Positions 28,720 through 38,084 of a stretch of DNA of 64,000 nt are shown here, in pieces. The DNA comes from Myxococcales bacterium (lineage in GTDB: Bacteria; Lernaellota; Lernaellaia; Lernaellales; Lernaellaceae). The notes below the pieces were generated by a model, which ran no database searches, was not told where the DNA came from, and worked only from the letters and a program-made list of their open reading frames with translations. The DNA lies in contig JAAYVF010000013.1 of the NCBI GenBank assembly GCA_012517325.1, forward strand, positions 44,028 through 108,027, written 5' to 3'. The first letter of the stretch is position 1, and each line of letters begins with the position of its first letter. The position numbers were made by a program, and so were the translations under genes.

Positions 28720-29589
28720 TCAGAACCGATACGCCAGCGTCATGCGGCCCATGAAGCCGGTGTCGTTCTGGTTCGAGCCGCCGACCACGCGGGTCTGATT
28801 GTTGGTGGTGATCGGCACCACGGCCGCCGTGTTCAGGCGGATGTGGAACTGATCGGTCGCCGCGAAAGACGCGGTCGGACCGGTCACCAGTTTCGCGCCG
28901 CCCTCGGCTTCCTCTTCTTCCCAGAAGCCCTCGGTGTCTTCCAGCACTGCCTCGGCGCCGAGCCGGAACCAGTCGGTGAAGCCATACGAAGCCGCGGCGT
29001 TGAAGGCAAGGTCCACTTCGTCGTAAGTCCCTTCCTCTTCTTCGGCTGCTTCCTCGCCTTCCTCGCCCTCTTCTTCCTCTTCTTCTTCCTCGCCTTCGAG
29101 CGGGATTTCGCCCACGGCGCCCAAGGTCACGTCGAAGTTACCCCAGGACCGGCTGATGGCGATCCGGGCGCGCGGAATGGAGGTTTGCTGATAGTCGTAA
29201 AGATAGCCGAGGCCGAGGCTCAGGTTGATGTAGTGATCGTCCTGATTCAGTGCCCGCGCGTAGACGTCGCCCGCAAACGCGGCGTCCTGTGCGCCATTTT
29301 CTTCCTTCACTTCCTCGTTGGTCTGGAACACCATGCCGCCCCAAGCCTCGAAGGAAAGCCAATCGGTGCCGCTGACCCGCAGCCGCAGACTTTGCTCGAA
29401 GGCGTCCTCGCCCAACAGCCGCGCCTCGCGCGTGCCGTAGGCCGTTTCGGTTTCCAAGGTCAGATCGCCTTGCGCGCCGAAAAAGTTGCCGGGTTGATAG
29501 ATATAAAAGGCGTCCTCGGCCGAAGCCAGGATCGCGCCGCCGAACAAAATGATCGCGGTGAACAGAAAGATCCAAAAAGTGCGGTTCAT
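28720..29589 (-). CDS. Outer-membrane porin-like protein with acidic low-complexity loop
   Basis: A 289-residue exported protein: signal peptide MNRTFWIFLFTAI to ILASAEDAF, then amphipathic beta strands and a terminal aromatic residue (LAYRF), typical of BAM substrates. Residues about 163-190 are an almost pure Glu run inside a predicted loop (DNA 29018-29101). The ATG at 29589 has a GGAG site (GAGGAGA) and gives a clean signal peptide, so the longer upstream reading is rejected. The family is not recognised. The acidic loop could face the medium and bind cations (inference). Confidence 0.65.
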   Translation of the reverse strand: MNRTFWIFLFTAIILFGGAILASAEDAFYIYQPGNFFGAQGDLTLETETAYGTREARLLGEDAFEQSLRLRVSGTDWLSFEAWGGMVFQTNEEVKEENGAQDAAFAGDVYARALNQDDHYINLSLGLGYLYDYQQTSIPRARIAISRSWGNFDVTLGAVGEIPLEGEEEEEEEEGEEGEEAAEEEEGTYDEVDLAFNAAASYGFTDWFRLGAEAVLEDTEGFWEEEEAEGGAKLVTGPTASFAATDQFHIRLNTAAVVPITTNNQTRVVGGSNQNDTGFMGRMTLAYRF

Positions 29590-29779
29590 CGGTGTCTCCT
29601 CAGGTGACGGTATTGGCGATTCAAGTAACCGGAAGATTGAAGATGCCAGAAAAACGCCGGATCGGCAAGCGACAATCCACCTCATCCGGCCGGTGATCTC
29701 ATTCTGTTGACAAACGACGCAAAATCGCTTTCAACAGCAATGGGCTCCATCAAGCAACCATCCGCGGAAAGAGGACCAG

Positions 29780-30784
29780 ATGAAGACTCGCATCACCGAA
29801 CTGTTCGGCATCCAATATCCCATTCAATGCGGCGGCATGTTGTGGCTGGCCACGCCGGAACTGGCGGCGGCCATCAGCAACACCGGCGCCATGGGCAATC
29901 TGACTTCGGGCAATTACAACAGCGGCGACGAACTGCGCGCGGCCATCGATCGCACGCGCGAACTGACCGCCAAGCCGTTCATCGTCAACATCACCACCAT
30001 GCCCTCGATCCGCTTGCCCGTCGAACTGCTGCGCGAGTTTTTCCGCGTCTGTTGCGAACGCCAGGTAACGGCGATCGAAATCGCCGGCGCGCCGGTCGAC
30101 AGCTTCCTGGGCAAGGATCTGCTGCCGCTGGCCAAGGAAAGCGGCGTGAAGGTGCTGCACAAGGTGGGCACGGTCAAACACGCCGTGCACGCCCAGAAGG
30201 TCGGCTACGACGCCGTGACGGTCGCCGGCTTCGAGGAGGGCGGCTTTCCGCACCGGGACAACGTCTCCACGATCGTCCTGCTGCCGAAGGTCGCCGAGGA
30301 AGTGGATCTCCCGATCCTGGCGGCGGGCGGCATGGTCGACGGTCGCAGTCTCGCCGCTGCATTGGCCCTGGGCGCCGACGGCATCATGATGGCGACGCGT
30401 TTCCTGGCCACGCAAGAATGCGCCGTGCACCCGAACATCCACCAGATGATTCTGGACAAGAACGAAATGGATACCTCGCTGAACCTGCGCGAATTGCTGG
30501 GCAGTTTCGGCCTGCAAGTGCGCGCCCTGCGCAACGGCATTGTCCGCCAGATCGAGGAAATCGAAAAAGCGGGCGGCGCCGACTTCTCGCAGCTATTCCC
30601 GCTGATCTCGGGCCAACGCGCCCGGGAAGTCTGGCAAAACGGCAATGCCGAGGAGGCGCTGTTGACGGTGGGCCAGTCGATCGGCCGCATCCACGACGTC
30701 CCGCCCGTTGCCGAACTGATCGAGCGGATCGTCGCCGACGCCCAGACGCATTTGCGCGAGGCTGCCGGACGCGCCATGGCCTGA
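29780..30784 (+). CDS. Nitronate monooxygenase / 2-nitropropane dioxygenase family FMN enzyme
   Basis: A 334-residue TIM-barrel flavoenzyme. It begins TRITELFGIQYPIQCGGM and shows the strand-loop motifs ISNTGAMGNL, AIEIAGAP, VLHKVGTVKHA, AVTVAGFEEGG (phosphate-binding) and ILAAGGMVDGRS, then ALGADGIMMATRFLAT. The family oxidises nitronates to carbonyls and nitrite; FabK enoyl reductases share the fold and cannot be fully excluded. GAGG sits 5 bp before the ATG. The nitrite-reductase remnant downstream makes a link to nitrite metabolism possible. Confidence 0.8.
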   Translation: MKTRITELFGIQYPIQCGGMLWLATPELAAAISNTGAMGNLTSGNYNSGDELRAAIDRTRELTAKPFIVNITTMPSIRLPVELLREFFRVCCERQVTAIEIAGAPVDSFLGKDLLPLAKESGVKVLHKVGTVKHAVHAQKVGYDAVTVAGFEEGGFPHRDNVSTIVLLPKVAEEVDLPILAAGGMVDGRSLAAALALGADGIMMATRFLATQECAVHPNIHQMILDKNEMDTSLNLRELLGSFGLQVRALRNGIVRQIEEIEKAGGADFSQLFPLISGQRAREVWQNGNAEEALLTVGQSIGRIHDVPPVAELIERIVADAQTHLREAAGRAMA

Positions 30785-30906
30785 GCGCCGATTTCGGACC
30801 GGACAATACCGAAATAACCGCAATTGGTTGATTCCCGCCGACGGAATGTTTATCCTTTTATTATTGCGACATCATCATTCGCCGTGCATCAGGAGGTAGG
30901 ACCGCC

Positions 30907-31948
30907 ATGAACGATCGCTCCCTGTCTGATCGCCCCGCCCCAAAAGGCATCGCCGGGTTCCTGTTTGAATTGTCACGCTTCCATGTACGTCGTCTATGGG
31001 AAACTCGGCGACGGCGATCTGTCCAAGGGATTCGAAAAAATCAATCAAATGCCGTGGGACGAAGCCCGTAAGCTCGTCAAGTTCCCGATCGCCTGCATCG
31101 ACTGCCACGATCCGAAAACCATGCAACTGCGCATCACGCGGCCGGCTTTCATCGCGGGCCTCCGCGCCCTCAAGGCGTCGCAGGGGATCGTCGATTACGA
31201 CGTCAACAAGTCGGCGACGCGGCAGGAAATGCGCACTTACGTCTGCGCCCAGTGCCACGTCGAGTACTACTTCAAGGGAACCGATAAACAACTGACCTTC
31301 CCGTGGGCCAAGGGAATCAAGGCCGAGCAGATTCTCGCCTACTACGACGAAGCCGAGTTCAAGGATTGGGTTCATGCCGATACCGGCGCCGCAGTGCTCA
31401 AGGCGCAGCATCCGGAATTCGAGGTTTGGAGCCAAGGTGTTCATGCCAAGGCGGGCGTGGCCTGCGCCGACTGCCACATGCCCTATCTGCGCGAGGGCGC
31501 GATGAAAATCAGCGACCATCACGTCCGCAGTCCGCTGCTGAACATCAACAACGCGTGCCAATCGTGCCACCGGTTCCCGGAAGAGGAATTGAAAGAGCGC
31601 GTCGAGACGATTCAGCGGCGTTTTTTCATGCTGCGCGACGCGGCCCTCGATTCGCTGGTGGCGTTGATCGGCGATCTCAAGGCCGCCCGCGAGGCCGGCC
31701 GGAGCGACGCCGAATTGGCGACCGCGCGGCAATTGCAGCGGCGCGCGCAGTTCCTGCTGGATTTCGTCGAGGCGGAGAATTCGACGGGGTTCCATGCCGC
31801 GCAGGAAACGACGCGGCTGCTCGGGTTGGCGATTGACTACGCGCAGCAGGGGCAAGTCGCCTTGCGCGATCCGAAATTCGTTCCGCAAATCGCGCCGGAA
31901 TTAAAGGACGAACCGGAAAAGGAACCGGCGGCCAAACAAGCCCTCTGA
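30907..31948 (+). pseudogene. nrfA: 5'-truncated pentahaem cytochrome c nitrite reductase (NrfA)
   Basis: The frame open from about 30911 to the stop at 31948 encodes the C-terminal two thirds of an ammonia-forming nitrite reductase. It contains all five haem motifs: CLNCH (30962-30976, haem-1 position, CxxCH instead of CxxCK), CIDCH (31094), CAQCHVEYYF (31243), CADCHMPY (31463) and CQSCH (31556). The conserved KAQHPEFE and ISDHHVRSPL are also present. Full NrfA is about 450-520 residues; the signal peptide and about 150 N-terminal residues are missing. A strong AGGAGGT and ATG at 30907 are in a different frame, giving only MNDRSLSD and onward, which looks unrelated. The simplest reading is an out-of-frame 5' deletion. 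A TTG at 30965 could start a protein, but it would lack export and haem 1. No nrfH is present. Confidence 0.75.
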
Positions 31949-31968
31949 AATGAGTCGCCGGCCGGCCT

Positions 31969-33687
31969 TCAGTTTTCGTCCGGCGCCGCGAACGGCACGA
32001 AGGCCGCCTTGAGCCGCGGCTTGGCGTCGCGGCGAACGAAGAAAAGCGCTTGCAAGGCAGGATCCTTGAGTTTCATCAGTTGGTAGCGCGATAAAAATTC
32101 CTCGGATGCGAATAGACTCATCATGATTTCATGCTGGCTGAACAGGTCCGTTTCGCCCTGATGATTCGGCCGCGCCTTGAGCGGATGCGCCTTGCCGCCG
32201 GCATCGACGAACACCTTTTGCCCGGATTCATCCGTCACATAGTGCGGCAGCGTTCTGATGCGGACCTTTTTACCGAAAGACTGATAAGCGATGAGGTCGG
32301 GTCGCAAATCAAAAATCCGGCGGACGTCCGCCTTTTCATGACCGGGGATCCCCTTGCCCAACTCGACTTTTTTATGGGCCAAGACCGGATCGGTCAGGCC
32401 CAGGCCGTCATGGCATCTCAGCTTGGCGTAATAAGGCAACGCCCCCGCCGTAAAGGAAAACAGCGTGACGTCGCGGTCGGGAATCCGGCGGTGAATCGCC
32501 TTGCCGACCTGCCGCCAGGTGCTGGCAGTACCCAATTCGTGCAGGAGACCGAAAAACTGAAACGGAAAAATCACCGCCCAAACCTGGCTGACGGCGAGAT
32601 AGGCGATGATCCGCCGGCGCGTCAGGCGGCGCGACGGGTTCGCCTGAGCCGCCCGCTCCTCGACCCAGCGCGGCCAGAGATCGGCGCCGATCAACGACAA
32701 AACCGGAATGATCGGCACCAGAAAGCGCCCGAACGGCAGGTAATCGCCGCCAACGGAAAGGACATAGGCCAGATAGGCCGCGATCCAAATCAATCCGATC
32801 GTCACCCGTCGCGGCAACGCCGTCCGCCGATGAATAAACCGGATGCCCAGCCCCAAGGTCGCCGTGCCGAACGGGTTGAGAATCAACCACGTGAAAACGT
32901 AAAAAAGCCCTCGCTTGGCGAGCAACAGGCCGCCGCCGTCCACCTTCACGTAATACGAGATCGGGAACGGATAGCCGTAGTAGGTCCACCGCCAGGCCAG
33001 CACCGGCGCGAAAACCGCCACGAAGCAGAGCAGCAACCAAAGCGGCCCGATCAGCCGGCGTTCCTTTGGCCCAAAGCAAACGGCCAAACCGGCCGCCAGG
33101 CCCATGAACGCCGTCGCTTCCATTCGGGTGATCGCCGCCAGGCCGAACAGCAGACCGGCGCGCCCGGCGCCACGCCCGGTTTCAACCATCTCCAACAAGC
33201 CGAGAAAGCCGGCGAACATCAGGCCGGTAAAAAAGACGGTTTCCATGCCGGAATGTGCATACGCCCAGAGGGCCGGATGTGTCGCGGCGTACCAAAAGCC
33301 GACGGCGACGGCTCGGGCCGACATCCCCTCTTCCGGTGGCCGGGCGCGCTGGGCCAACATCCAGAGGATAAACAGCAAGGCGGAGAAATTCAGCGCGTTA
33401 CCGGTTAGGATCGGATTCAACCGCAACCAACGCTCGACCGCGCCGACCAACAGGGCATAAAAGAAAGTGGAGGAGGACTCGACCCGTTCGCCCGGATTGT
33501 AATTCAGGCCATGACCCAGGGCGAAATTTTCGGAACAACGAAAGGTGATGTACGCATCCTCGAAAGTTCCCAGGCCGATGATTTTCCCGGCCACCAAACA
33601 AACACAGACCACCAGGATCGCCTGGGTCATTCGCGCGCGGGGGAGGTGATTCCAGACCGGGATGCTTTGCACTGTGAATTTCTCCAC
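31969..33687 (-). CDS. Polytopic membrane glycosyltransferase (GT-C type)
   Basis: A 572-residue protein with about ten membrane helices in the first 400 residues and a soluble C-terminal third. The first loop contains FEDAYITFRCSENFALGHGLNYNPGERVE. This resembles the acidic catalytic loop and surrounding sequence of GT-C enzymes of the DxAYITFRYxxNxxxGxGxxxNPGExVEG type, which use polyprenyl-phosphate sugars. Asp in ED is the likely catalytic residue. Start GTG at 33687 with an alternative ATG at 33630. It is convergent with the nrfA remnant. Acceptor unknown: an envelope glycan or lipid. Confidence 0.75.
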   Translation of the reverse strand: MEKFTVQSIPVWNHLPRARMTQAILVVCVCLVAGKIIGLGTFEDAYITFRCSENFALGHGLNYNPGERVESSSTFFYALLVGAVERWLRLNPILTGNALNFSALLFILWMLAQRARPPEEGMSARAVAVGFWYAATHPALWAYAHSGMETVFFTGLMFAGFLGLLEMVETGRGAGRAGLLFGLAAITRMEATAFMGLAAGLAVCFGPKERRLIGPLWLLLCFVAVFAPVLAWRWTYYGYPFPISYYVKVDGGGLLLAKRGLFYVFTWLILNPFGTATLGLGIRFIHRRTALPRRVTIGLIWIAAYLAYVLSVGGDYLPFGRFLVPIIPVLSLIGADLWPRWVEERAAQANPSRRLTRRRIIAYLAVSQVWAVIFPFQFFGLLHELGTASTWRQVGKAIHRRIPDRDVTLFSFTAGALPYYAKLRCHDGLGLTDPVLAHKKVELGKGIPGHEKADVRRIFDLRPDLIAYQSFGKKVRIRTLPHYVTDESGQKVFVDAGGKAHPLKARPNHQGETDLFSQHEIMMSLFASEEFLSRYQLMKLKDPALQALFFVRRDAKPRLKAAFVPFAAPDEN

Positions 33688-33945
33688 GAAAAATCACATC
33701 GGGCCGCGACGCACAATCGCGTCCCCGGGCCAACCATCCGGCGGACAAGCTTGATGAAGAGACATCGAAGATGAGGTTGCGGAAGTAATATTATTCGCCC
33801 GCAATGCTTATTTCAAGATAGACCTTCAGAGATGGGGAAAAACGAGAAAATTTCCGGGCCGGCCTAGCCACCCTCTTTCCCCGAACGAGCAGGCAAGGTA
33901 TTTTCAAACTCTCCTACCAGCAACCGGAAAAGAAGGGCGATTCCC

Positions 33946-35382
33946 ATGTCGGACCAGCAGACCTTGCCGGCGAAAAAAACCGGCGCCGCGATGACGCGTA
34001 AGGAAAAGGCCGAACTGGAACGGACGTTCGGGCGCTATTTGAATCGGGGTCAGGTGAAGTACCTGAAAGCCGGCCATCTCGACGTGCTCGAAACCGAACG
34101 GCTCGGCATCCGATTCGTCGATCCGGTGAGCGTCAAGCCGTTCATCGACTGCTTCACCTCGGCGGGCAGTTTCAACGTCGGGCGGCATAACCCGGCGGTG
34201 CTGGCCGCGCTGGAACGGGCGACCGCGGAACTGGACATGGGCGACCACCATCTGATTTCGCCGGCGAAAGTCGCGCTGGCCAAACGGCTGGTCGAACTGG
34301 CGCCCGGCGATCTGAACCGCGTGCTGTTCGCGGCCGGCGGCGGCGACGCGGTGGACGGCGCGATCAAGCTGGCGCGCGGCGCGACGGGCCGCGCCGAGAT
34401 CATCTCGACGATCAAAGGTTACCACGGCCACACCGGCTTCGCGTTGGGCGCCAACGGCAAGGAACATTACCGCCACTATTGCGAGCCGCTGATTCCGGAA
34501 TTCCAATTCGTGCCCTTCAACGATCTGAAAGCGATGCGACAGGCGGCCTCGGAACGCACCGCGGCGATCATCATCGAACCGATTCAGGGCGAGGCGGGCA
34601 TCTTCGTGGCCGACGACGACTATCTGCGCGGCTTGCGCGAACTCTGCGACCGCCTGGGAAGCGTGCTGATTTTCGACGAAATCCAGACCGGCTTCGGCCG
34701 CACCGGCCGCTTGTTCGCCAGCGAGTATTCCGGCGTCGTGCCCGACATCATGACCGTGGGCAAGTCGCTGAGCGGCGGCATCTTTCCCAACGCGGCGATG
34801 CTGTACCGCGACACCGCGCAACTCACCGGTTACGTCGAGCGGAATCCGGAATTTCATTACACCTACACCGGCGGCTCCGACCTCGCCTGCCGGGTATCGC
34901 TGGCGGTTCTCGATTTCCTGACGACGCAGCGCTTGTGGGAAAACGCCGCCCAGATGGGCGCCCGTCTCAAGGACGCCTTGCTGACCCTGCAAAGCGAGAA
35001 TCCGGCGATCGTCAAGGACGTGCGCGGGCGCGGGTTGATGATCGGCATCGAGTACCTGCACGAATTCATGGGGCCGATGATGTCCGACGCGCTCGCCAAG
35101 AACGGCATTTTCGCCGCCTACTCCGGCAACGCGCCGCAGGTGATGCGCTTCATGATGCCGCTGGTGGTGACGCACGAGGAAATGGACCGGGTGATCGCCA
35201 TCATCCGCCAGGCCGTCGCGGCGATGAAGCAACTGCTGCCGCTCGCGCTGCCCGCCGCGAAGATTCCGCCGGTGCTCAAAATGCTCAACAGCGAGCGCGT
35301 CCAGACCGTGCTGTTCAACTGGATCCGCAAGGTCGAGGACGCCTTCACCCGCCCCGGCGCGGGGAAAGGAGGCCGGCCATGA
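33946..35382 (+). CDS. Class-III PLP-dependent aminotransferase (active-type)
   Basis: A 478-residue fold-type I aminotransferase of class III (ornithine, 4-aminobutyrate, diaminobutyrate type). It has the cofactor-phosphate region FAAGGGDAVDGAIKLAR, IKGYHGHTGFALG, the metal/ring-binding Asp in LIFDEIQTGFGRTG and the Schiff-base Lys273 in TVGKSLSGGIFP. The N-terminal YLNRGQ and the extended C-terminus (to PGAGKGGRP) make it slightly longer than usual. It overlaps the next gene, a paralogue, by 4 bp (ATGA). Substrate not evident. Confidence 0.88.
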   Translation: MSDQQTLPAKKTGAAMTRKEKAELERTFGRYLNRGQVKYLKAGHLDVLETERLGIRFVDPVSVKPFIDCFTSAGSFNVGRHNPAVLAALERATAELDMGDHHLISPAKVALAKRLVELAPGDLNRVLFAAGGGDAVDGAIKLARGATGRAEIISTIKGYHGHTGFALGANGKEHYRHYCEPLIPEFQFVPFNDLKAMRQAASERTAAIIIEPIQGEAGIFVADDDYLRGLRELCDRLGSVLIFDEIQTGFGRTGRLFASEYSGVVPDIMTVGKSLSGGIFPNAAMLYRDTAQLTGYVERNPEFHYTYTGGSDLACRVSLAVLDFLTTQRLWENAAQMGARLKDALLTLQSENPAIVKDVRGRGLMIGIEYLHEFMGPMMSDALAKNGIFAAYSGNAPQVMRFMMPLVVTHEEMDRVIAIIRQAVAAMKQLLPLALPAAKIPPVLKMLNSERVQTVLFNWIRKVEDAFTRPGAGKGGRP

Positions 35383-36611
35383 GCGCGAATCAACCGACCC
35401 GGCAGGCTTTGCTGGACGATTATGCGCGCTTCGTTTCGCCCGCGCAGGTGGCGCGGCTGCGGGCGCTGGGTCACGACTTCATCGAGTCGCGACGCGAGGG
35501 CCCCGACGTTTACGATCAGGACGGCCGGCAATACCTCGACTGCTATTCCTCGGCCGGTATCTACAACCTGGGCCGGCGGCAGCCCGAACTGCTCGCCGAA
35601 TTGCGGCAGGCGATGCGCGAGACGGACCAGGGCAATTTTCCGATGATCTCGCGCGAGAAGGCGCGGCTGGCGGCCGCGCTGGCCGCTTTCGTCCCCGGCG
35701 CCCTGGAATGCACGATGTTCAGCGTCGTGCGCGGCGAAGCGTTCGATTTCGCCTGCAAGCTGGCGCGCGGCTATACCCGCCGGCCGGAATTGATCGCCCC
35801 GGAAGGCTCCTGGTTCGGGCAGACCGGTTTCGCGGTCAGCCTCTCAACCCGGGCCGATAAGCGGGATTTCGCGCCGCTGGTGCCGGAAACGAAAATCATC
35901 CCCTTCGGCGACGCGGCGGCGGCGCGCGCGGCGATCGGCCCGCGCACCGCGGCCGTTTTCCTCGAACCGAGACAAACGGAAAACCATTGCCGGCCGGCCT
36001 CCGCCGATTACCTGCGCGCCCTGCGGCGGCTGTGCACCGAAACCGGCGTGCTCTTGGTGCTCGACGAAACGCAGACCGGCCTGGGGCGGACCGGCAAACG
36101 TTTCGCGTTCGAACACGCCGGCATCGAACCGGACGTGCTGATCATCGGCGAGGCGTTGGGGGCCGGCGTTTTCCCGATCGCCGCGACCCTCTTCACGCCG
36201 GCCATCAACAAATTCATGAACGCCCATCCGCTGATTCACCTTTCGACCTTCGGCGGCAGCGACCTGGGTTGCCGGATCGGCGCCCGCGCCCTGGAAATCT
36301 ACGCGGCCGTCGCGCCCTGGGAAAACGCCGCCGCCCTTGGTCGTTCCCTGCAGGAAAAATTGCAAACCATCGCCGCGCGCCATTCGCGCCTGATCGAATC
36401 CATCGCGGGTGACGGGTTGCTTTACTCCCTCGCCTTCGCGGGGCCCGCGGAAGCCGAGGCTTTCTGTCGCCGGCTCGCGGCGCATGGCGTGTTGGCCGTG
36501 CCCGGCAAGGTGGCGACCAACACCGTGGTCCTGCGACCCAACCTGACGATCGGCCAAGCCGAGGCGGATCGCCTGCTGCAAGCCGTGGAAAAAGCGGCCG
36601 CCGGAGTCTGA
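35379..36611 (+). CDS. Class-III aminotransferase paralogue lacking the catalytic lysine
   Basis: A 410-residue paralogue of the preceding gene: same order of motifs and LDETQTGLGRTGKRFAFEHAG. The PLP lysine, however, is replaced by Glu258 (IIGEALGAGVFP; codon GAG at 36150-36152), and the YHGHT motif reads SWFGQT. It therefore cannot form the internal aldimine and should be inactive as a transaminase. The frame is intact, and AAAGGAGG precedes the ATG at 35379, which overlaps the first paralogue's stop. Selection for an intact frame suggests a structural or regulatory subunit, perhaps a heterodimer with its neighbour (inference). Confidence 0.82.
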   Translation: MSANQPTRQALLDDYARFVSPAQVARLRALGHDFIESRREGPDVYDQDGRQYLDCYSSAGIYNLGRRQPELLAELRQAMRETDQGNFPMISREKARLAAALAAFVPGALECTMFSVVRGEAFDFACKLARGYTRRPELIAPEGSWFGQTGFAVSLSTRADKRDFAPLVPETKIIPFGDAAAARAAIGPRTAAVFLEPRQTENHCRPASADYLRALRRLCTETGVLLVLDETQTGLGRTGKRFAFEHAGIEPDVLIIGEALGAGVFPIAATLFTPAINKFMNAHPLIHLSTFGGSDLGCRIGARALEIYAAVAPWENAAALGRSLQEKLQTIAARHSRLIESIAGDGLLYSLAFAGPAEAEAFCRRLAAHGVLAVPGKVATNTVVLRPNLTIGQAEADRLLQAVEKAAAGV

Positions 36612-36615
36612 GCGC

Positions 36616-37818
36616 ATGAAAGCTTTGTTTTTCGACAACGATTTGCCGCGCATTCTGGCCGTCAAGGCGGCGTCCAAGTTCGACAAGCTGGCTCCATTAT
36701 CCCGGATCTCACCGGTTCGCTACGCGGAAGTGCCGGAACCCCGGCTGCCGAATTCGCGCTGGCTCAAGGTGAAGAACCAGGCCTGCGGCTTGTGCGGCAC
36801 CGATATGCATCTGATTTTCATGGACATGGATCCGGGCTGTTTTCCCGCCGCCACGCCCGGCATCGCGCGCAAGTTTCTCGGCCACGAACTGGTCGGCGAG
36901 GTGGTGGAAGCCGGCGCCGACGCCGGCGAATTCCGTCCGGGCGACCGGGTGGCGATGCGCATCGATTGGCCTTCGTGTTTTCAACTGGAGATCGACCCGC
37001 CCTGCCCCCAATGCCGGGCCGGCCATTACATGCGTTGCGAAAACCTCGGGCAAAAAAATCTACCGCTACGCGACGTCGGCGGCGGCTTTTCGCCATTCAT
37101 GGTCATGCATCGTTCACAGCCGTTTAAAATTCCGCCCACGCTGTCGCTGGACCGGGCGCTGCTGCTCGAGCCCACGGCCAGCGCTCTGCACGGCGTTTGT
37201 AAAAGCACGCCACGGCCGGGCGATCGCGTTTTGGTCATCGGCGCGGGAACGATCGGCCTGCTGACCACGGCCATCGCCAAGGCCCTGGCGCCCGAAGCGG
37301 AAATCACCTGCCTGGCGCGGTATCCCTACCAGGCCGAGGCGGCGGCGCGGGCCGGGGCGGCGCACGTGGTCAGCGACCGCGAGGACACCTACGACGCCCT
37401 GGCGCGGTTGACGCACGCCCGCGCCTTCAAGGGCTATTTCGGCAACCGGATTCTACTGGGCGGCTTCGACGTCATCTACGACACGGTGGGCAACGATCAA
37501 AGCCTGCATGACGCGTTGCGCTGGGCGCGCGGCGGCGGCAGCGTAGTCATCCTGGGCATCAATTTTCAGCCGGGTAAACTCGATTACTCGCCGATCTGGC
37601 ATCAGGAAATCCGCGTGACGGGCATCAACTGCCACGCGACCGAAGCGGACGGGAAGACTTCGTTCGAACACGCGGCGCAATTGCTGCTGGATCCGAAATT
37701 CCCGGTCAACGGCCTCATCACCCATCGTTTTCCGATGCGCCGGTACAAGGACGCGGTACGTACGTTCCTCGACAAAACGCACGCCAAGGCGATCAAAATC
37801 GTCCTGGAACACGACTGA
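36616..37818 (+). CDS. Zinc-type medium-chain alcohol dehydrogenase
   Basis: A 400-residue MDR-superfamily oxidoreductase. The catalytic-zinc region has ACGLCGTDMHL (Cys) and FLGHELVGEVVEAG (His-Glu). The structural-zinc loop (CPQCRAGHYMRCEN) has only three of the four usual cysteines. The Rossmann motif is VLVIGAGTIGLLTT. The gene starts 5 bp after the aminotransferase-like gene, so an operon of two aminotransferase paralogues and a dehydrogenase is clear. An amino-alcohol or aminated polyol pathway would fit, but the substrate is not shown by the sequence. Confidence 0.85.
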   Translation: MKALFFDNDLPRILAVKAASKFDKLAPLSRISPVRYAEVPEPRLPNSRWLKVKNQACGLCGTDMHLIFMDMDPGCFPAATPGIARKFLGHELVGEVVEAGADAGEFRPGDRVAMRIDWPSCFQLEIDPPCPQCRAGHYMRCENLGQKNLPLRDVGGGFSPFMVMHRSQPFKIPPTLSLDRALLLEPTASALHGVCKSTPRPGDRVLVIGAGTIGLLTTAIAKALAPEAEITCLARYPYQAEAAARAGAAHVVSDREDTYDALARLTHARAFKGYFGNRILLGGFDVIYDTVGNDQSLHDALRWARGGGSVVILGINFQPGKLDYSPIWHQEIRVTGINCHATEADGKTSFEHAAQLLLDPKFPVNGLITHRFPMRRYKDAVRTFLDKTHAKAIKIVLEHD

Positions 37819-37842
37819 TTCCGCAACCCGCGCCGCCGCTCC

Positions 37843-37878
37843 TTTCCCGGCCGGCGGGAAATATCACAATTTTTTTTT
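37843..37878 (+). terminator. Terminator of the aminotransferase-dehydrogenase operon
   Basis: TTTCCCG (37843-37849) pairs perfectly with CGGGAAA (37855-37861) around GCCGG. A run of nine T follows at 37870-37878 after a short spacer. The spacer makes efficiency uncertain. Confidence 0.5.
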
Positions 37879-38084
37879 GATTGTTCGTTCAAACCCCTTG
37901 GCGATCGATCCCGATCCTGATATAAAAAAGAACCATTCAACGATGCAGATAAAGAAAATTCGATCGAAGTTCTCTGACAAATGAAACGCCGGCGGCGGTG
38001 GTTTGCAATTTCGTCGCCGGGTTCGAGCCAGCGGGGGAAACGGCCGGGGTCCGGGCCGTCAACCCGACGAGAAGGGGGAAAACC

